Source: Hirudinaria manillensis (lineage: Eukaryota; Annelida; Clitellata; Hirudinida; Hirudinidae). Taken from it: DNA of 64,000 nt. This document shows, in pieces, positions 52,288 to 64,000 of the stretch. The notes below the pieces were generated by a model, which worked only from the letters and a program-made list of their open reading frames with translations, made no database searches and was not told where the DNA came from. How positions within the stretch are numbered: position 1 is the first letter of the stretch; each line of letters starts with the position of its first letter. The translations under genes were made by a program, and so were the position numbers. Location of the stretch: contig CM067534.1 of NCBI GenBank assembly GCA_034509925.1, positions 5,664,001-5,728,000 on the forward strand, written 5' to 3'.

Positions 52288-55200
52288 CTAACTAACAACA
52301 GTAACATCACCAGTCAAATGCAGAATCATTAATTCAGTTGTGGAAATGAGATTAATGAAAGCCAATGATACAAGTTTAAGCATAGAATTGTGTTGTTTGA
52401 ATTTCAAATGAATGTTTACAAATCACATCACATGATTGCAAAACAAGGCCTTTCTATGAGTAACCATTCATATCCTTGTAGCATTCAAGTATTCATATCC
52501 TTATAACAATCCATTTTATTTCTTATGTAACACTCACGAATACAGTCCTTCTTTTGCTAAATCTACTTTGATATTATTTTCTATATAGCATTATGGTCCC
52601 AGATTATATACTTCAATACCAGATTCAATTAGGGAGTTTACTTGTTTACATTCCTATCCTTTTCAGTTATTGTTCTTGTTGTTTAAAAAATTGTATAAGT
52701 CACATCTAGTGAGAGATGTCTCAGTTGTTTGAGTTTACATGTTTGCATTATATATCTTATGATTTTCAGGGCCAGTCTGTCTAGCGGAAGCTTGCGCTTC
52801 CTTAAGACTGACCCTATGAGTTTATTTTGTTGTTGTTTTTTAAGTTCATTTGTTTTATTGTGTTATGTACATAATTGTTTGTTTAATATTGTACATGTTC
52901 AATTTGCTATTTGTTCTTTCAGTTGCTTTGATATCTTAATAAACTCATATTTAAAAAAAAATAATAGTAATCGCAAAAGCTAATACAATCTGAGCACTTT
53001 ACTTTCCTATAATTATAAGTTTATTGTGAGAAAATAAGTTTCCCAACAAGTGGTTTGCAAATTGAAGTCGTTAAGTTTAGTATTTTAAGTTATAAATATT
53101 TTAGGTTGCTAATGATTTATTACCAAAAAAATATAGTAGCAATTGGATAGATTTTTGAAATAAAAATTGTGATTCATCAAATTGTATTGAGAATAATTCA
53201 TTTGGCGTTGCCTTGTTGGACTCAGGCCAGGGTAATAAGAAAATTAATTGAATAATTTTTAAAATTTTGGTAATAATAAATAAAAAAATCACTCACCCAT
53301 GGTGGAGATGCAAGCGAGGATGAAGACAAAATAAGCGGTGACGAGGGCCCAGATGACGAAGGTCATCAGAGGTTGGACCAGAAGCAAAGGGACGTCCGCC
53401 AAGCACTTGCCAGCCTCATGGAACAGGGCCACGACCAGTGAAATTCTCTTTCTCATTATAAATAGGATCAGCAGAAGGACAACCTGAGACATGATTGACA
53501 AAAACACTTACACATACATCTACACACACACAGTTAGACATAAACTCACACATACATTTACATACACACACAGCTACACACAAATTCACACATTCATTTA
53601 CACACACACTTACGAGTTCAAACAAGCCAATATTTACACTAAGTATTTACAATCACTAAGTAAATAATCGGGTCTAAATCGGCAACTTAAATCTAACGAG
53701 CCGACAGCGAGAGAAAAGAACATTCCAATGAAAAGAAGACATCCTCACAGTGAGTATGGTGGCAATGATGGCAAATATGAGGAAAGCTGTTCTCTTCTTG
53801 ATGGAGGAGCCGACCAATGGGAGGATGAATTCGTCCACGGATCCCCTTTGTATCTCCGACGCAAAACACCACCACAAGAGGGCAGTGCCGACTGGGAAGG
53901 AAAGAAATAATTGCATTAAAATGGCTGTAATATTGCTGAAATGCATCATTATTTGGCTGTCTGTGGCGAAGATACTGTTGATGATGATGATGATGACAAT
54001 GGTCGTGTTATTGTCGTTATCAGTGTTTATACGAGAATATAATGACCTCTCCGATATTATCTAACACTCAAACTTAATAGCAGTCCTCCGGATGTGATGG
54101 ACCAATGATATCGCCATACGAACATTATTATAATGACTTTTGTAATGACTATGGCCCCTGATGACTTGATGGGAATTTTGAAACTGCTTAAACAGGATGA
54201 TGTCATTAATAATTTATTTATTTATTGATTAATTAATTTATTCATTATTCATCCTCATTACCTATGCTGCCAATCACGGCCAGAACCACGATGAGCCACA
54301 CGATGATAAAGGCAAGGAACCTCATCATGACCACCATAAGGAAGGCAACAGCTGTAAAGAAATAAATACTTGCTTTCAGTCAAATTAAAAAAAACTTTTA
54401 AACCCAGTTTGTTTAATTAAACCACTATGCATTAAACTTTAGCTCAGTCCTTAATTCCTAAATAAACAATGATTCACGATTGGTTCAACTCCTGACCTAT
54501 CCCGATGATGGCGAGTCCAATCAGTTGTTTCCAGCACATGGAAAGGTCGCTCAAGGTCTTTGTGAGAAAGTCCTCTACCAGAAACTGGAAGAGAAGAATG
54601 ATTAGATTAATTAATTACTTAACCAGCACCAATGAAATGAAACACCTTGTCTCGTCTCATGTCTCTCTGACAAACCTTTTATTAAGATGCCAATAAATAC
54701 AAGAATCATGCATTGTGAATTGAGACTAAATGTTGAATTTTAATTTAATAATTATCCAATTAAAGCAATAATTAGCGTTATTGATAATAAATATTATCAA
54801 CAAAATACTCCCGAGTTACCAAGTAATTCTCAACAGGTTTTACACATCACATTATCCATGTTTTCAGGCAAGAATCTCATTGCAATCTCACTGCATATCA
54901 TTATCTTCTCATTAGCATCAAATTCCTCGCAACTCCGATGGTGCTGGTGCAACCAAAAATGCATTTAAATACAGAATCAGTTGAATTGTAATTAAACAAG
55001 TTTTTAATTTTCAATTAGTTAACTTAATCCCCCCATCCCTGAACTCTGCTGACCTCTGAAAGTACTTTGGTGACATTGAACCTTTCAGTCTCGTTGATGA
55101 TGTTCACAGGATCAGGAAGACATCTCGACCCGATGACAATGCTGGGAAAGTTTTAAAGTAATAATATGTTACTAATTAAATCAACAATATATGTCTACAT

Positions 55201-56452
55201 CAACAAACATCATCTGATTGAAATCATTGTGAGAAATATCAATTAACTGAAATTTAAAAGTTATTGAAATGCTTATTCTACTCTCTGAGCCCCAACAAAA
55301 ACAACAACAACAGCAGCAACAACAGCAACATACCTCTTGTAAATGGGAAGTTCAGGGCACGGCCCAGTCCTTGAATACTCGAGTTGTTCACTGGGAATGA
55401 CTCCATAATTGCAGAGACTGACGGAGGTCCTGTGGTAAAAATCTACAACATCCTTCTTTGAGGAAAGCTTCTTGTCTGGACACTTTTCGACACATATTTG
55501 AAGAGAGTTTTTGGGATAAAAAGTGCTCATGAAGAAGACATTCCTGAAATTAACGATTCAAAGTTTGGGCTAAGGTTAGGGTTAAAAGAACGCTTTTTTA
55601 GGAAGTTAGTTGAATTTAGGTTCAAGTTGAATTTTAAAATGAATGCCTGCATTACAAAAAGGCAGACTCAGGCAGATTGGCTGTGACTCACTTATATGTG
55701 AACTATAACCATTAAGTGCTTTTAATTCAAAGCTTCCTGGCTTGGCAGGATTCAAAAGTTTTCCCTTAAAAACAAATCCCTTTAACTTAATCCCACAAAT
55801 TATAACATAATATTTATTATTGTGCCATACAAGGGACTTTATAATATTTCCAACGAACATCAGTTTAAAACGTCTTCGGACCAATCGGCCAAGCATTGTT
55901 AGGAAATAAAAGAAATATCTTTTTGAAATTAATTTAACCAATCGGACTCGGACTCACGGCTTTTCGCTGGTGTCCAGACCACTATTGGTGAGATTTTCTA
56001 TTTTCTTGTTGTACTTTTGGTTGCAAGTGTTTCCAGAAGTGTCGTAGCCATAAATGACTCTCTTGGCATCCCCTCGAATCAGTGACGTGATCGCAATGAA
56101 AGCCTTTCCGATTGCAAAACATAGGATATTCATTTTGAATGTCTGACTTTTCATTTCAATTTTTAGCTGTTTTCATCAATTTTTTTTTAAATTTAGAGCT
56201 AATTGCATGTAATTGCGTAATTTCTAGGAAAGCAATAATTAGAAGGAGTTCAAAATAGGTCTAAACATAAAAGCATTGATGATGAAGCAATAAATCAGCT
56301 TGGCAACCAACATTTTTTCTTTTCAATAAAAAGTAAGATAAACTTGAGAGAGGATGGATTCCAAAGTGGTTAAAAGTGATTTAAAAATATATTGATAATT
56401 AATATTTGCATCTGTGCAACTATTGTTTAGTCAAAATGGTCATTGTTCCTTC

Positions 56453-56494
<42 letters not shown>

Positions 56495-58524
56495 AATGGA
56501 ATATTACATTACCTCAAAATCAAAAGATTCATTGCCAATAAGAAACAAATAAATTAGCACAAACTATCATAAATTAAGCAGGACTCCAAGGGAAGGGAGG
56601 AAGGAACCAACCAAGAAAATCCAGAAAGCAAAAAAAACGATGAGGACAACGATGTCAGTGCAGCAGACGTTCCTTCTCAGGGACCTTGGATTCCTCTGCT
56701 TCTCTGCATCAGTTTCCTAAGACAAATGGAACTATTTGAATCTTTGAATGACAATGAAATGTCAAAAGTAAAAAAAAATGACAGCATTGATGTGATTTAT
56801 TTGATCGATCGATTGATGGTGCAAAATGACAGAAGTATTGTTGTGCAAAGGTTGCAGGTGCTCTATGCATTGAGATACAATACAATGTTGTACAAACTCT
56901 CGACCGTTTATGCTGGTTTTGTCAGCATCATCATCATCATACATTAAGAGGTTCTTAAAACAAATACGTGGGCACTAAAAATTGATCTTTCCGATATTTA
57001 AGAGCCCAAATAAAAAAATTTATAGTCCTAATAAAATCAATGAAAACTTGTTTTACAAGGTGACTGTATTATGACTCCATCTTGTTGTGCAACTGAGTGT
57101 TGCAACAACATTAATTTCAACAAGAACTTCACAATCAATTTAAGCATAATTAAAAATAAAATTGCACAGGTTCCTAGAAATAATGGCAAGAGATAACATC
57201 TTCTGCCTGGCTTTGTTTCAGAACACATTGGTAATTATTTTGGACCAATAACAATGGATTTAGGCCAACATTAAGACTTTGCATTGTTTTGTTCCTTTAT
57301 AAATTATATCAATATTCGTTATAGATATCTTATAAATAGATTAAAAGATAGAAGTTATCAATTGAAGCCTTCAAAGCAAATATAACAATTTCCTCAATTC
57401 ACATCAGCAGTCCAATGAAACAACCACAACAACAACTGTTGTTTTGATGAAAAGTTCCAACCAAAACATTCACTATCAATTGCTTTGACAAAACCAATCC
57501 TTTAAATAAACACAAGCTTTATATACTTTATAATAAATACTTTAAATAAATTTAATCAGCAAATTTAATAATCCTTCATGTTTTGAGTGGGGTAAAAGTA
57601 TCGTTCAACACTCTAGCAAACATCTGTGGTATTGGGCTGAGCGTTCACTCAGATGCACGAGATAAGAGTCTCATATGTGGTCCACAAGTGAATTATGTGC
57701 TGATAATTCATCTGGAATCTGTAGTTTTGGTTCAGTTTATTGTCTCATTGTTAGAGAAGTGGTTGAGATAATCATGCTTAGTATGCTTTGTTTGTGTGTA
57801 TATATGTATGTATGTATAATTAAATTATGTATCAAGAATTACATTCCAAAGCTAATTAATTCTAGGGCTAGAAATTATTAATGAATGCATAAACATATTT
57901 TGTTATTTGTCCTGCATTGTAACCAATGCTCTGAAATGTGGTCATTAATTGCAGTGATGATGACAATGAAACAAATGTAATAATGATAATAAATAATGAT
58001 AATAATAATAATAGTAATAATAATAATAATGAGGCAGTTGGCAAATAATTTTAACCAGACACAAAGTGAGATTGGTAAGAATTTTGCCCCAATAACACAA
58101 AACTGACAGCTAGAGTAACTGTAGCAGTAACATATATATTAAAAATTAATGACAAACAAAATTTGTTTGAAAAATTTCTTGAATGCCAGTCAATGTTTAA
58201 TGAAACTGTTTCTATAAATTCCGCCATTTAACCGTTTTTTAACATAAAACCCGACTTACTCAATTCTAAAATTAATTTGCAAAATGCAACATTAATTTGA
58301 AACAAACTATATACGAAAAGTATGACAAATTGCCTCATATACTTGTTATACACGGTTAAACGATTAAAACAATTAAAGGAAAAACATCACTAATTACGAT
58401 AATCCACGGCAACATTATAAAAGAAAAATGCTTGCATTTCGCGACACAGCTTATAAACAAATAATACTTGGAAGTAAAACAAGTTACTCACATCATAACT
58501 AGTATCGTCGCAGCAATTCCCCAT
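49609..58524 (-). CDS. Choline transporter-like protein (SLC44 family), 15 exons
   Basis: Multi-pass plasma or organelle membrane protein of the SLC44/CTL family, linked to choline uptake for phosphatidylcholine synthesis. Exons: 58524-58492, 56716-56612, 56103-55958, 55543-55334, 55141-55054, 54584-54497, 54351-54262, 53891-53749, 53483-53297, 51852-51678, 51368-51228, 50951-50836, 50454-50327, 49986-49894, 49722-49609 (1857 nt, 618 aa). It starts MGNCCDD, typical of CTLs. [14 protein letters not shown] leads into helix 1. A large Cys-rich outer loop has NCT/NET-type glycosylation sites and CVEKCPDKK. Diagnostic later segments are [50 protein letters not shown] with HQNAYTVI, and [12 protein letters not shown] near the end. 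Intron 1 is 1.8 kb and intron 9 is 1.4 kb. Confidence 0.93.
52220..52285. repeat. Simple repeat (GAT/AAT) in SLC44 intron 9
   Basis: Gatgat units pass into about ten AAT units within intron 9. Confidence 0.85.
52769..52961 (+). mobile_element. Possible polyadenylated retroelement 3' end in SLC44 intron 9
   Basis: On the strand opposite to the host gene, a 46-nt hairpin (52769-52814) pairs GGG.CAGTCT with AGACTG.CCC and GGAAGC with GCTTCC around a TTGC loop. It is followed by a T-rich segment, AATAAA at 52938-52943 and an A-run at 52953-52961. This is the layout of a reverse-transcribed RNA 3' end (LINE or SINE tail). No coding domain of a retroelement is visible and the 5' limit is unknown. 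Confidence 0.4.
53495..53620. repeat. CA-rich minisatellite in SLC44 intron 8
   Basis: Three imperfect units of roughly 40 bp built from acacttacacataca / cacacacacag / actcacacatacattta motifs. The long minus-strand ORF over it (Cys/Val-rich) is an artefact of the repeat. Confidence 0.8.
56451..56492. repeat. (CAA)n microsatellite in SLC44 intron 2
   Basis: About 13 CAA units. Shorter CAA runs also occur near 55300-55330 (intron 4) and 57422-57437. Confidence 0.95.
57951..58032. repeat. AAT-type simple repeat in SLC44 intron 1
   Basis: Imperfect gat/aat units across about 80 bp in the 1.8-kb first intron. The rest of that intron shows no gene. Confidence 0.8.
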
Positions 58525-59193
58525 TATCTCTGGACAATAGAATCTGAAATCGTTGCAATAGCTGATCAGCAACAGACACAAGTTCCGTATGCTTGAACAA
58601 ACTCAAATGAACTTGACACGTAAAATGGTCGACGCATAAAATTGCTGCAGTAAGAAGCTTGAAAGTCAATTCAAAACGAACCCAAATATCCAGTTCCCAA
58701 TGCTAAATTGCAGGACAGAAGCCCCGACCTCAAAGGCAGAAAATTATAATGCCACCCCAAACGCGGTACAAACAAGCACTACACTGCGATCGCTTGCATT
58801 TCTTCTGTCCTGATGATTATCTTTAGGTAATGATTTAATAAATTTAATTTTATGATAATTTGGAATTTTACTTGGAGAATTAATTTCTTTGGCAAATTTC
58901 GAAGATTGGACCAAAGAGAAGTTGAATTGTACTTGGGAATAATTTTTCCAGGCTAGCATTTACTTATTTTTTAAATATTGGGTGTTAGAGTTAGGAGTGT
59001 AATTCTTTGTGGCCTTTAACGAGTTAGTCCATAACTATGTAACATTATCTTTTGTTTATTTCTGCGATACGCGAGAGTAAATATGCTTGGCATTAAGCAT
59101 ATTTTGCTTATTGATCTTAGGGTTACAGCTCAATAGCTTGTTATGTCATTGTAGCATGCAGACTATAAAAGTATCGAATAGTTTCGAGGTCAA
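58525..59193. other. Divergent promoter region of SLC44 and the small plus-strand ORF
   Basis: The two genes face away from each other across about 670 bp. A TATA box for the plus-strand ORF lies at 59164-59170. No clear core element was found for SLC44. Confidence 0.4.
59164..59170 (+). promoter_or_regulatory. TATA box before small ORF
   Basis: Tataaaa, 24 bp upstream of the ATG at 59194, so a very short 5' leader would be implied if it is used. Confidence 0.4.
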
Positions 59194-59427
59194 ATGAGTT
59201 CAATAGTTCGGTCGATTGAGGAGTTAAGGGAAGAAATAGATGAACTACTTTTAAGACGCCGAATATTTACAGGGATTATATGTATTAACATACATATTAT
59301 AATATTTGATTATCTGCTAATCTCCAAAGAAAAGGCAGCTTACAATATGCAAACCGATCAAGGCCTGCAGAAGTACTTCCTCAATATCTTTGCATGGTAT
59401 GTTGCACTATTTATTGTCGAGTTCTAA
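59194..59427 (+). CDS. Small two-helix membrane protein, unknown
   Basis: A 77-codon unspliced ORF that I do not recognise. The N-terminus (about residues 5-22) is charged and likely helical (SIEELREEIDELLLRRR). Two hydrophobic segments follow, FTGIICINIHIIIFDYLLI and YFLNIFAWYVALFIVEF, separated by a polar loop with KEKAAYNMQTDQG. That gives a short hairpin membrane protein with the charged head on one side. A TATA box precedes it. It lies in the gap between SLC44 and PMM on the opposite strand from both. It could be a real lineage-specific gene, an exon of a longer gene or a chance ORF. Confidence 0.35.
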   Translation: MSSIVRSIEELREEIDELLLRRRIFTGIICINIHIIIFDYLLISKEKAAYNMQTDQGLQKYFLNIFAWYVALFIVEF

Positions 59428-59825
59428 AAGTGGTTAAGAACCTCTGCAATACAGCACCACTGATCTCTTTGACCTCAACAATTGCTCCACAAACTCAAGT
59501 CTAAACGGTCTGATCTCGAACCCTTAAGACACCTTTGGAGTTAATTGTCCGTAACATCACAGAAATCAGTCTAATTCAACATTTTACTCTTAAATCAATC
59601 AAGACATTTATTTGATTACCAAATAATTGAATAAAAACCCGTTGTGGAACCCTAGCTCAGAAGAAAACATAAAATATGCAAGAACATGTGCTGCAAGCTA
59701 ACATAAAACCGCCTAATGTCAAGGATAGCAAGGAATGACGACAAACATCTTAACGCGCAAAAGTTGTGCGCGCATGTGAGTAATATACAAGTAACGCATG
59801 AGTAATAATAAATGCCAGTGCAACT
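59428..59825. other. Spacer after small ORF, 3' flank of PMM
   Basis: About 400 bp with no ORF of note. Both adjoining genes end here. A plus-strand AATAAA-like signal is at about 59629. Confidence 0.4.
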
Positions 59826-61865
59826 CTACAATACAAAAAGCTTGTTCAACTGTTGCACCGTGTCTTTGGGAGATGTCACAGAGTGACTGATGGTCCTCTC
59901 ATCTGCATAAATCTCGTAATCATTCCCACCCTGATGGAAACAGAATTAACTTTCAATATAATTATGTATAAATATTCAATTTTATCTTACATATATTTTG
60001 CAAATATATATTTACGACTCACACTTGAATTTTTATTAAAGCTATTTTCGTTAAATCAGAGAATGTGCTAGAATGAAATGCAGATGACTTTGCCATTAGT
60101 GACAAAATACTGCCGGTGCTTGATAAAAGTACAAGATGGCAGCAAGTGAGATTCAACGTACTGGACTGGTCTTGTCTCCAAAAAAGTAGATTTTCTTGAA
60201 TCCATCCTTTTCCAAATGCTTCAGGCAGTACCTCTTGTCCCAGCCAATTGGAAAGACATCTATGCTTATTTGACCCCCTTTAAGTGGTAATTAAGACAAA
60301 TTAAAGAAATAAAAAATATTTTACACAACTTAATTAATTGAAACCAAAGTACTACCAATGACAAAGCACAGTCCTGAATCATGGAATTTCTCTTGGAAGA
60401 GTTTGACAAGCTTCTGCCTCACTCCATGGATCTGATTGGACAAAATTGTTTAAAAAAAAACTTTCATTATAAACAGATTAGCACAAGCTGTAGGCTCATC
60501 TGTATTAATGCTTATATTATTATTTAAACCTCAGCAAATAGATCAGAAACTGTCATATAGACATTAGTCAATAGTATTAGGCAAAAGTTATATCACTACT
60601 TAAACACTTTATAATTGGCACTCAAAGTGTTGTGACAGAACAAATAATATGTAAAAGTTTAGCAGAAAATAAGGATAATTCTTCAAGATCGTGAATAGCA
60701 ACAGCTAATAACCTTGTCATATTCTGAGAATTGGTCTCTCTCTGCTTGACTACAACTTCTACCTACAGGGCAGACGTTTATCAAACCCGATCGGAACTCG
60801 ATGAAGTTTCCTCTACAAAGTAATGAATAATAAAATGATAAAATCATTCATGTTATTTGTCACCACTTAATTAAAATTAGCCAATTGATCTTTGACATAA
60901 ATTAGCCAATAAGTGGCCATGAGTAGCTAATATGATTATGACCAATTTAGATTATGAAATTGGGTTACTTGAACCAGCACATCCAAAATCATCTCGTGCC
61001 TCTTAAATCTTTGATCACATTCAAAACTATGAAAATTATGCACGCATTGCAATCATTAGATGAGCTTTCACCTCTTGCATGGCAGCTTTATTTGGGACAT
61101 GGCATTCAGTGCAAAGTTAATGAATTCTTGCAGTTTATCTTCGCCCATGTAGTTGACGATATTCTGGAAGAAGGTATGAAGATTGCACAAAAGATCTAAA
61201 CGAAATTTCAACAAGTACAAATCATACCTCTTTGCTTAGAAGCTCACCATTCTTGTGTGCAACAAGACCATTTTCAGAAAATACATATTCATACCTCTTG
61301 ATAACTAGAGTGGAACATTTATGCATGAAACATTTAGGCATAAATACATTTTATAATGTTTATGTCAACAGCTAAATTACCATCTACGCCATTAATTGAC
61401 ATCTGCTCAGAGATTTTTGACAGGTCAGAACCACCAACCAATCCAACAACAACTTTCTTGTTCAAACTTTGCAAGCATTCTTCAACCTCCTGGGTAACTT
61501 TCTGAAATAATTCTTAATTCTTAGTATTCTTTTAAGATTTATTTACTTTTTCATTTTGAATAAAGTGTGGCATTATTGCACATTATTGCATCATGTATCT
61601 AATCATTTAATCACGCTTATATTTTTCTGTAAAAAATAAAAAAGAAATACTGAAAAACCCAGGCAACTAATTCAAACTGATTACCATTACATTACACCAG
61701 TAATTTAGTCAGCTGAGAAAAATTGAGCTGATATTCACTTATCGGAGAATATGATTGAAACAGTTTTTGAGACGAGCATAAAATTTATATTTCTACCTGT
61801 CTAGGTGGAGTGAGAGTTCCATCGACATCAAACAGAACAATTGTTGACGTATCCCTGGTATCCAT
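59826..61865 (-). CDS. Phosphomannomutase (PMM1/PMM2 type), 8 exons, complete
   Basis: Interconverts mannose-6-phosphate and mannose-1-phosphate in the cytosol, supplying GDP-mannose for glycosylation. Exons: 61865-61797, 61501-61381, 61304-61228, 61163-61072, 60812-60713, 60431-60356, 60277-60162, 59930-59826 (756 nt, 251 aa; human PMM2 is 246). The HAD-type nucleophile motif [12 protein letters not shown] is at residues 11-22. Further family blocks are [82 protein letters not shown] and SVTSPKDTV. Every key segment is present and the family length is normal. The last exon is separated from FGDKTSP by a donor at CCA/gtacg; reading through would stop two codons later. Confidence 0.96.
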
Positions 61866-62997
61866 GGTTAAGAAGAAATTATCGTTCAAACACGTATTCC
61901 AAGGTGCGTAAATAGGCTGACGTGGGCGCGTCCTAATATTCTAGTATATTGTGGTCTTGACTTATGAATATATATTGAAATATAATATAATAAGCCATTT
62001 AGTTATATATGTAATTTATTTATTGCTGATTATTTGCTTTCCATTTGAACATTTAAATTTAGGTCCCAGACCTCCTTAATTACCTGGTGATTTTACGCTC
62101 AAAAAAGCCAAAAACTGATAACTTTGTCATCCCTAAACAAAATTTTATTTTATTTAATTACAGAATAGAATATATAGATTTAAGATGATGATGACACGGC
62201 TGGGACGATTATGATGATGTTGGTGGTAATGAAAACGATAACGATGCTGACGACCTGAGGAAGATGTTATTGGAGCCAAGCATTTAACGTATTTGATAAA
62301 TTCATGATCGCGATGGGTCCCATCCGTTACACCAAACATATTTGAGAGGTAAACATTTATAAGTCAATAAATTATTATTACAAAACTTATAATGTCGAAT
62401 TTGTTTCTAAGGCATATTAACACGCGTTTCTACGGCACTTGAGCAGGCACCCAAAGCTCGAGTGCAAGCATACGAAATCAGTATTTAAACACACTTGCCC
62501 CACGTATCTCTACTGAATGTCAATTAATCCAACCCTCAACTTTTATCATCTTAAATATTATGTTTTTTTTTCCTACCCAGACATTCTCTTATCTTAAATT
62601 CTCAAAAGCCCTGATGTGCAGTTAAGTCTTGACAATGTTTAAAACAATTTACTCAAAAAGTTCCCAATAGTCCCATAAATTTCAGCAGGAAAAAAGTTAA
62701 ATTTTGTTTATAATTGGTAGAAAATGCAGAAAATGTCGAAATGAACGGCCGTAAAGGAATAAATAACTCATAGAAAATTCAATCAAAAATCGAAAGTCTA
62801 AAATTCCCTTTAAAGTGAACGAATTTTTAAATAAAAATTCATAAAATTTTTAAACCATCAACAAAAAAAAAATAAAGAAAGAAAGAAAAAGATGTTCAAT
62901 CCTTTGCTAACGAAAATTTTCCAAAGAATCATTGAAAGTCATTCATTGAAAGATTAAGTTTAGACTTGAAATTGATTGCATTGAGGTCGCAGTAGAA
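61866..62997. other. PMM upstream region, no confident gene
   Basis: AT-rich, with a GATGATGA tract near 62185-62250. A 61-codon minus-strand ORF at 62154-62339 (starting MFGVTDGTHRDHEF) ends in His-rich repeat translation and has no recognisable domain. I do not call it. Confidence 0.4.
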
Positions 62998-63569
62998 ATG
63001 ACGAGGGGAGTCGCGAGTCGACCCCTCCCCGTCGCGAGGAGTGCAAGAAGATCATGCTCGTTCGAGTCCCCAAATCGCCGATCGAATGAGGGTAAATCTT
63101 AAGACCGATGATTGCTATCAAATGCCACTCAAATCAAAATCTGGAGCCGTCTCGTGATGCTTTAGAACGAGGCGCGTCCAAGACTATTTTTTTCTTTTTA
63201 GCAGAACCTGTCATCAAACGTTCAAACTTGAAAGCAAGACAAATGTTCCTACACACGTACAATCTAAGAGCAGAAGTGATAAATATTTGGAAAAAAAAAG
63301 AAAAACAGAAATTTATTTAATCTATAGATTTTCATGTTGTTAGATACATGTTAGGAGGAAATGATGACAGGAGAGTTTGCGCTTCTCTGAAAATGTGGAG
63401 CCGTTATGTACATTTTACAAGAAGATGTCATCCCATCATGATGAAAAGATCAATGCCTCAACTGGTAGAATTAACTGATCGGTTAACGAATTACGATAAG
63501 AACAACAATTCCAACATGATGCAAAACCAAAGCAAATTGATCAACAACAACAGCAATAATAATAATTAA
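62998..63569 (+). other. Possible coding exons near the right edge
   Basis: From 62998 a 36-codon Arg/Ser-rich frame starts with MTRGVASRP and meets a possible donor (gtaaat) at about 63092. From about 63200 to 63569 one frame is open apart from a single TAA at 63318-63320. The proposed splice at cac-ac/gtacaa to an AG before 63342 would remove that TAA and give LHTYMLGGNDDRRVCASLKMW, ending in an Asn-rich tail. The composition looks protein-like (RRCHPIMMKRSMPQLVELTDR) but I recognise no family. Confidence 0.25.
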
Positions 63570-63640
63570 AAAAATGTACAATCGATAAGAAGACATTTAA
63601 AACGTCCACAAAACAAAAAGAAAAAAAAATCATCTTACGA

Positions 63641-63955
63641 TTGGAGATAAATTTTGAGCAAAAAAACCGAACATACTCTATATTTGCGATAAGGAACGGA
63701 CGACTCCGTAGAAATCGCTCCGACGTCGTCTCGAGAGATCTCGGCTTGGATTTCAGTAAAACGGAGACCGTCGGCCAGAACGAAGCAAATCTATGTACAC
63801 CTAAGCGAGACGCAATCTCGGACGACTTTCGACATTTTTTGCTCTACGAGAAGTGGCTTCCTAAACGCGTCCGACGGCCAGAAAACCGCAAGCGTGTCGA
63901 CGGAAAGTCGCGTATCGTGTATCTACGATTTGTATCTATTCGTATTCGTATCTAA
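63641..63955 (+). other. CpG-rich 104-codon ORF at the right edge, uncertain
   Basis: An open frame in a patch with far more CG dinucleotides than the rest of the window (for example around 63715-63760 and 63860-63920). The product is basic and low in hydrophobic residues, with no known domain. The composition may instead mark a promoter or 5' exon of a gene beyond the window. Confidence 0.2.
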
Positions 63956-64000
63956 CCGAGAAGGAGCAGAACGACAAAGTAATTGGAGGCACGAACCAAA

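Noticed and set aside
52729..52983. Plus-strand 84-codon ORF
   Set aside because: Overlaps the hairpin/poly(A) element and ends in its A-run; composition is random.
53416..53625. Cys/Val-rich minus-strand ORF resembling a small secreted protein
   Set aside because: It is produced by the CA-rich minisatellite upstream of SLC44 exon 9; the exon itself starts at 53483.

Overview
This is nuclear DNA from an invertebrate animal. It is AT-rich, full of (AAT)n and other simple repeats, and its genes are split into many short exons by mostly short GT-AG introns. The encoded proteins are animal families whose exon phases can be followed end to end by hand. The species cannot be named from the window. 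I see no rRNA, tRNA, CRISPR or bacterial-type operon.

Layout, left to right. (1) 625-5435, minus: a complete 19-exon gene for the ribosome-biogenesis DEAD-box helicase DDX54/Dbp10. (2) 6202-31434, minus: six head-to-tail paralogues of a GH20 lysosomal/secreted beta-hexosaminidase. Each has the same 12-exon structure and each is open from signal peptide to stop. Hex1-Hex5 keep the active site. Hex6 has lost several catalytic residues but is otherwise intact. The spacers between copies contain duplicated promoters, duplicated 3' flanks, and a relic fusing a hexosaminidase exon fragment to a fragment of the neighbouring MCTP gene. (3) 32891-41107, minus: an MCTP-like membrane protein with two recognisable C2 domains and a two-helix membrane anchor. 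It carries relics of an internal exon-block duplication. (4) 42892-48120, plus: a KSR-like scaffold with a strongly degenerate pseudokinase domain. (5) 49609-58524, minus: an SLC44 choline-transporter-like protein with possible alternative C-terminal exons. (6) 59194-59427, plus: a small, TATA-preceded, unspliced ORF for a two-helix membrane peptide of unknown function. (7) 59826-61865, minus: phosphomannomutase. (8) 61866-64000: no confident gene, but two plus-strand ORFs, the second in a CpG-rich patch at the edge.

The genes do not form one pathway. DDX54, PMM, SLC44 and MCTP are housekeeping or membrane-trafficking genes. The lively part is the hexosaminidase array, where duplication, apparent gene conversion, active-site loss and promoter copying can be read directly from the sequence. 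All exon boundaries are manual calls checked by reading phase and homology to remembered family features; no search or transcript data were available.
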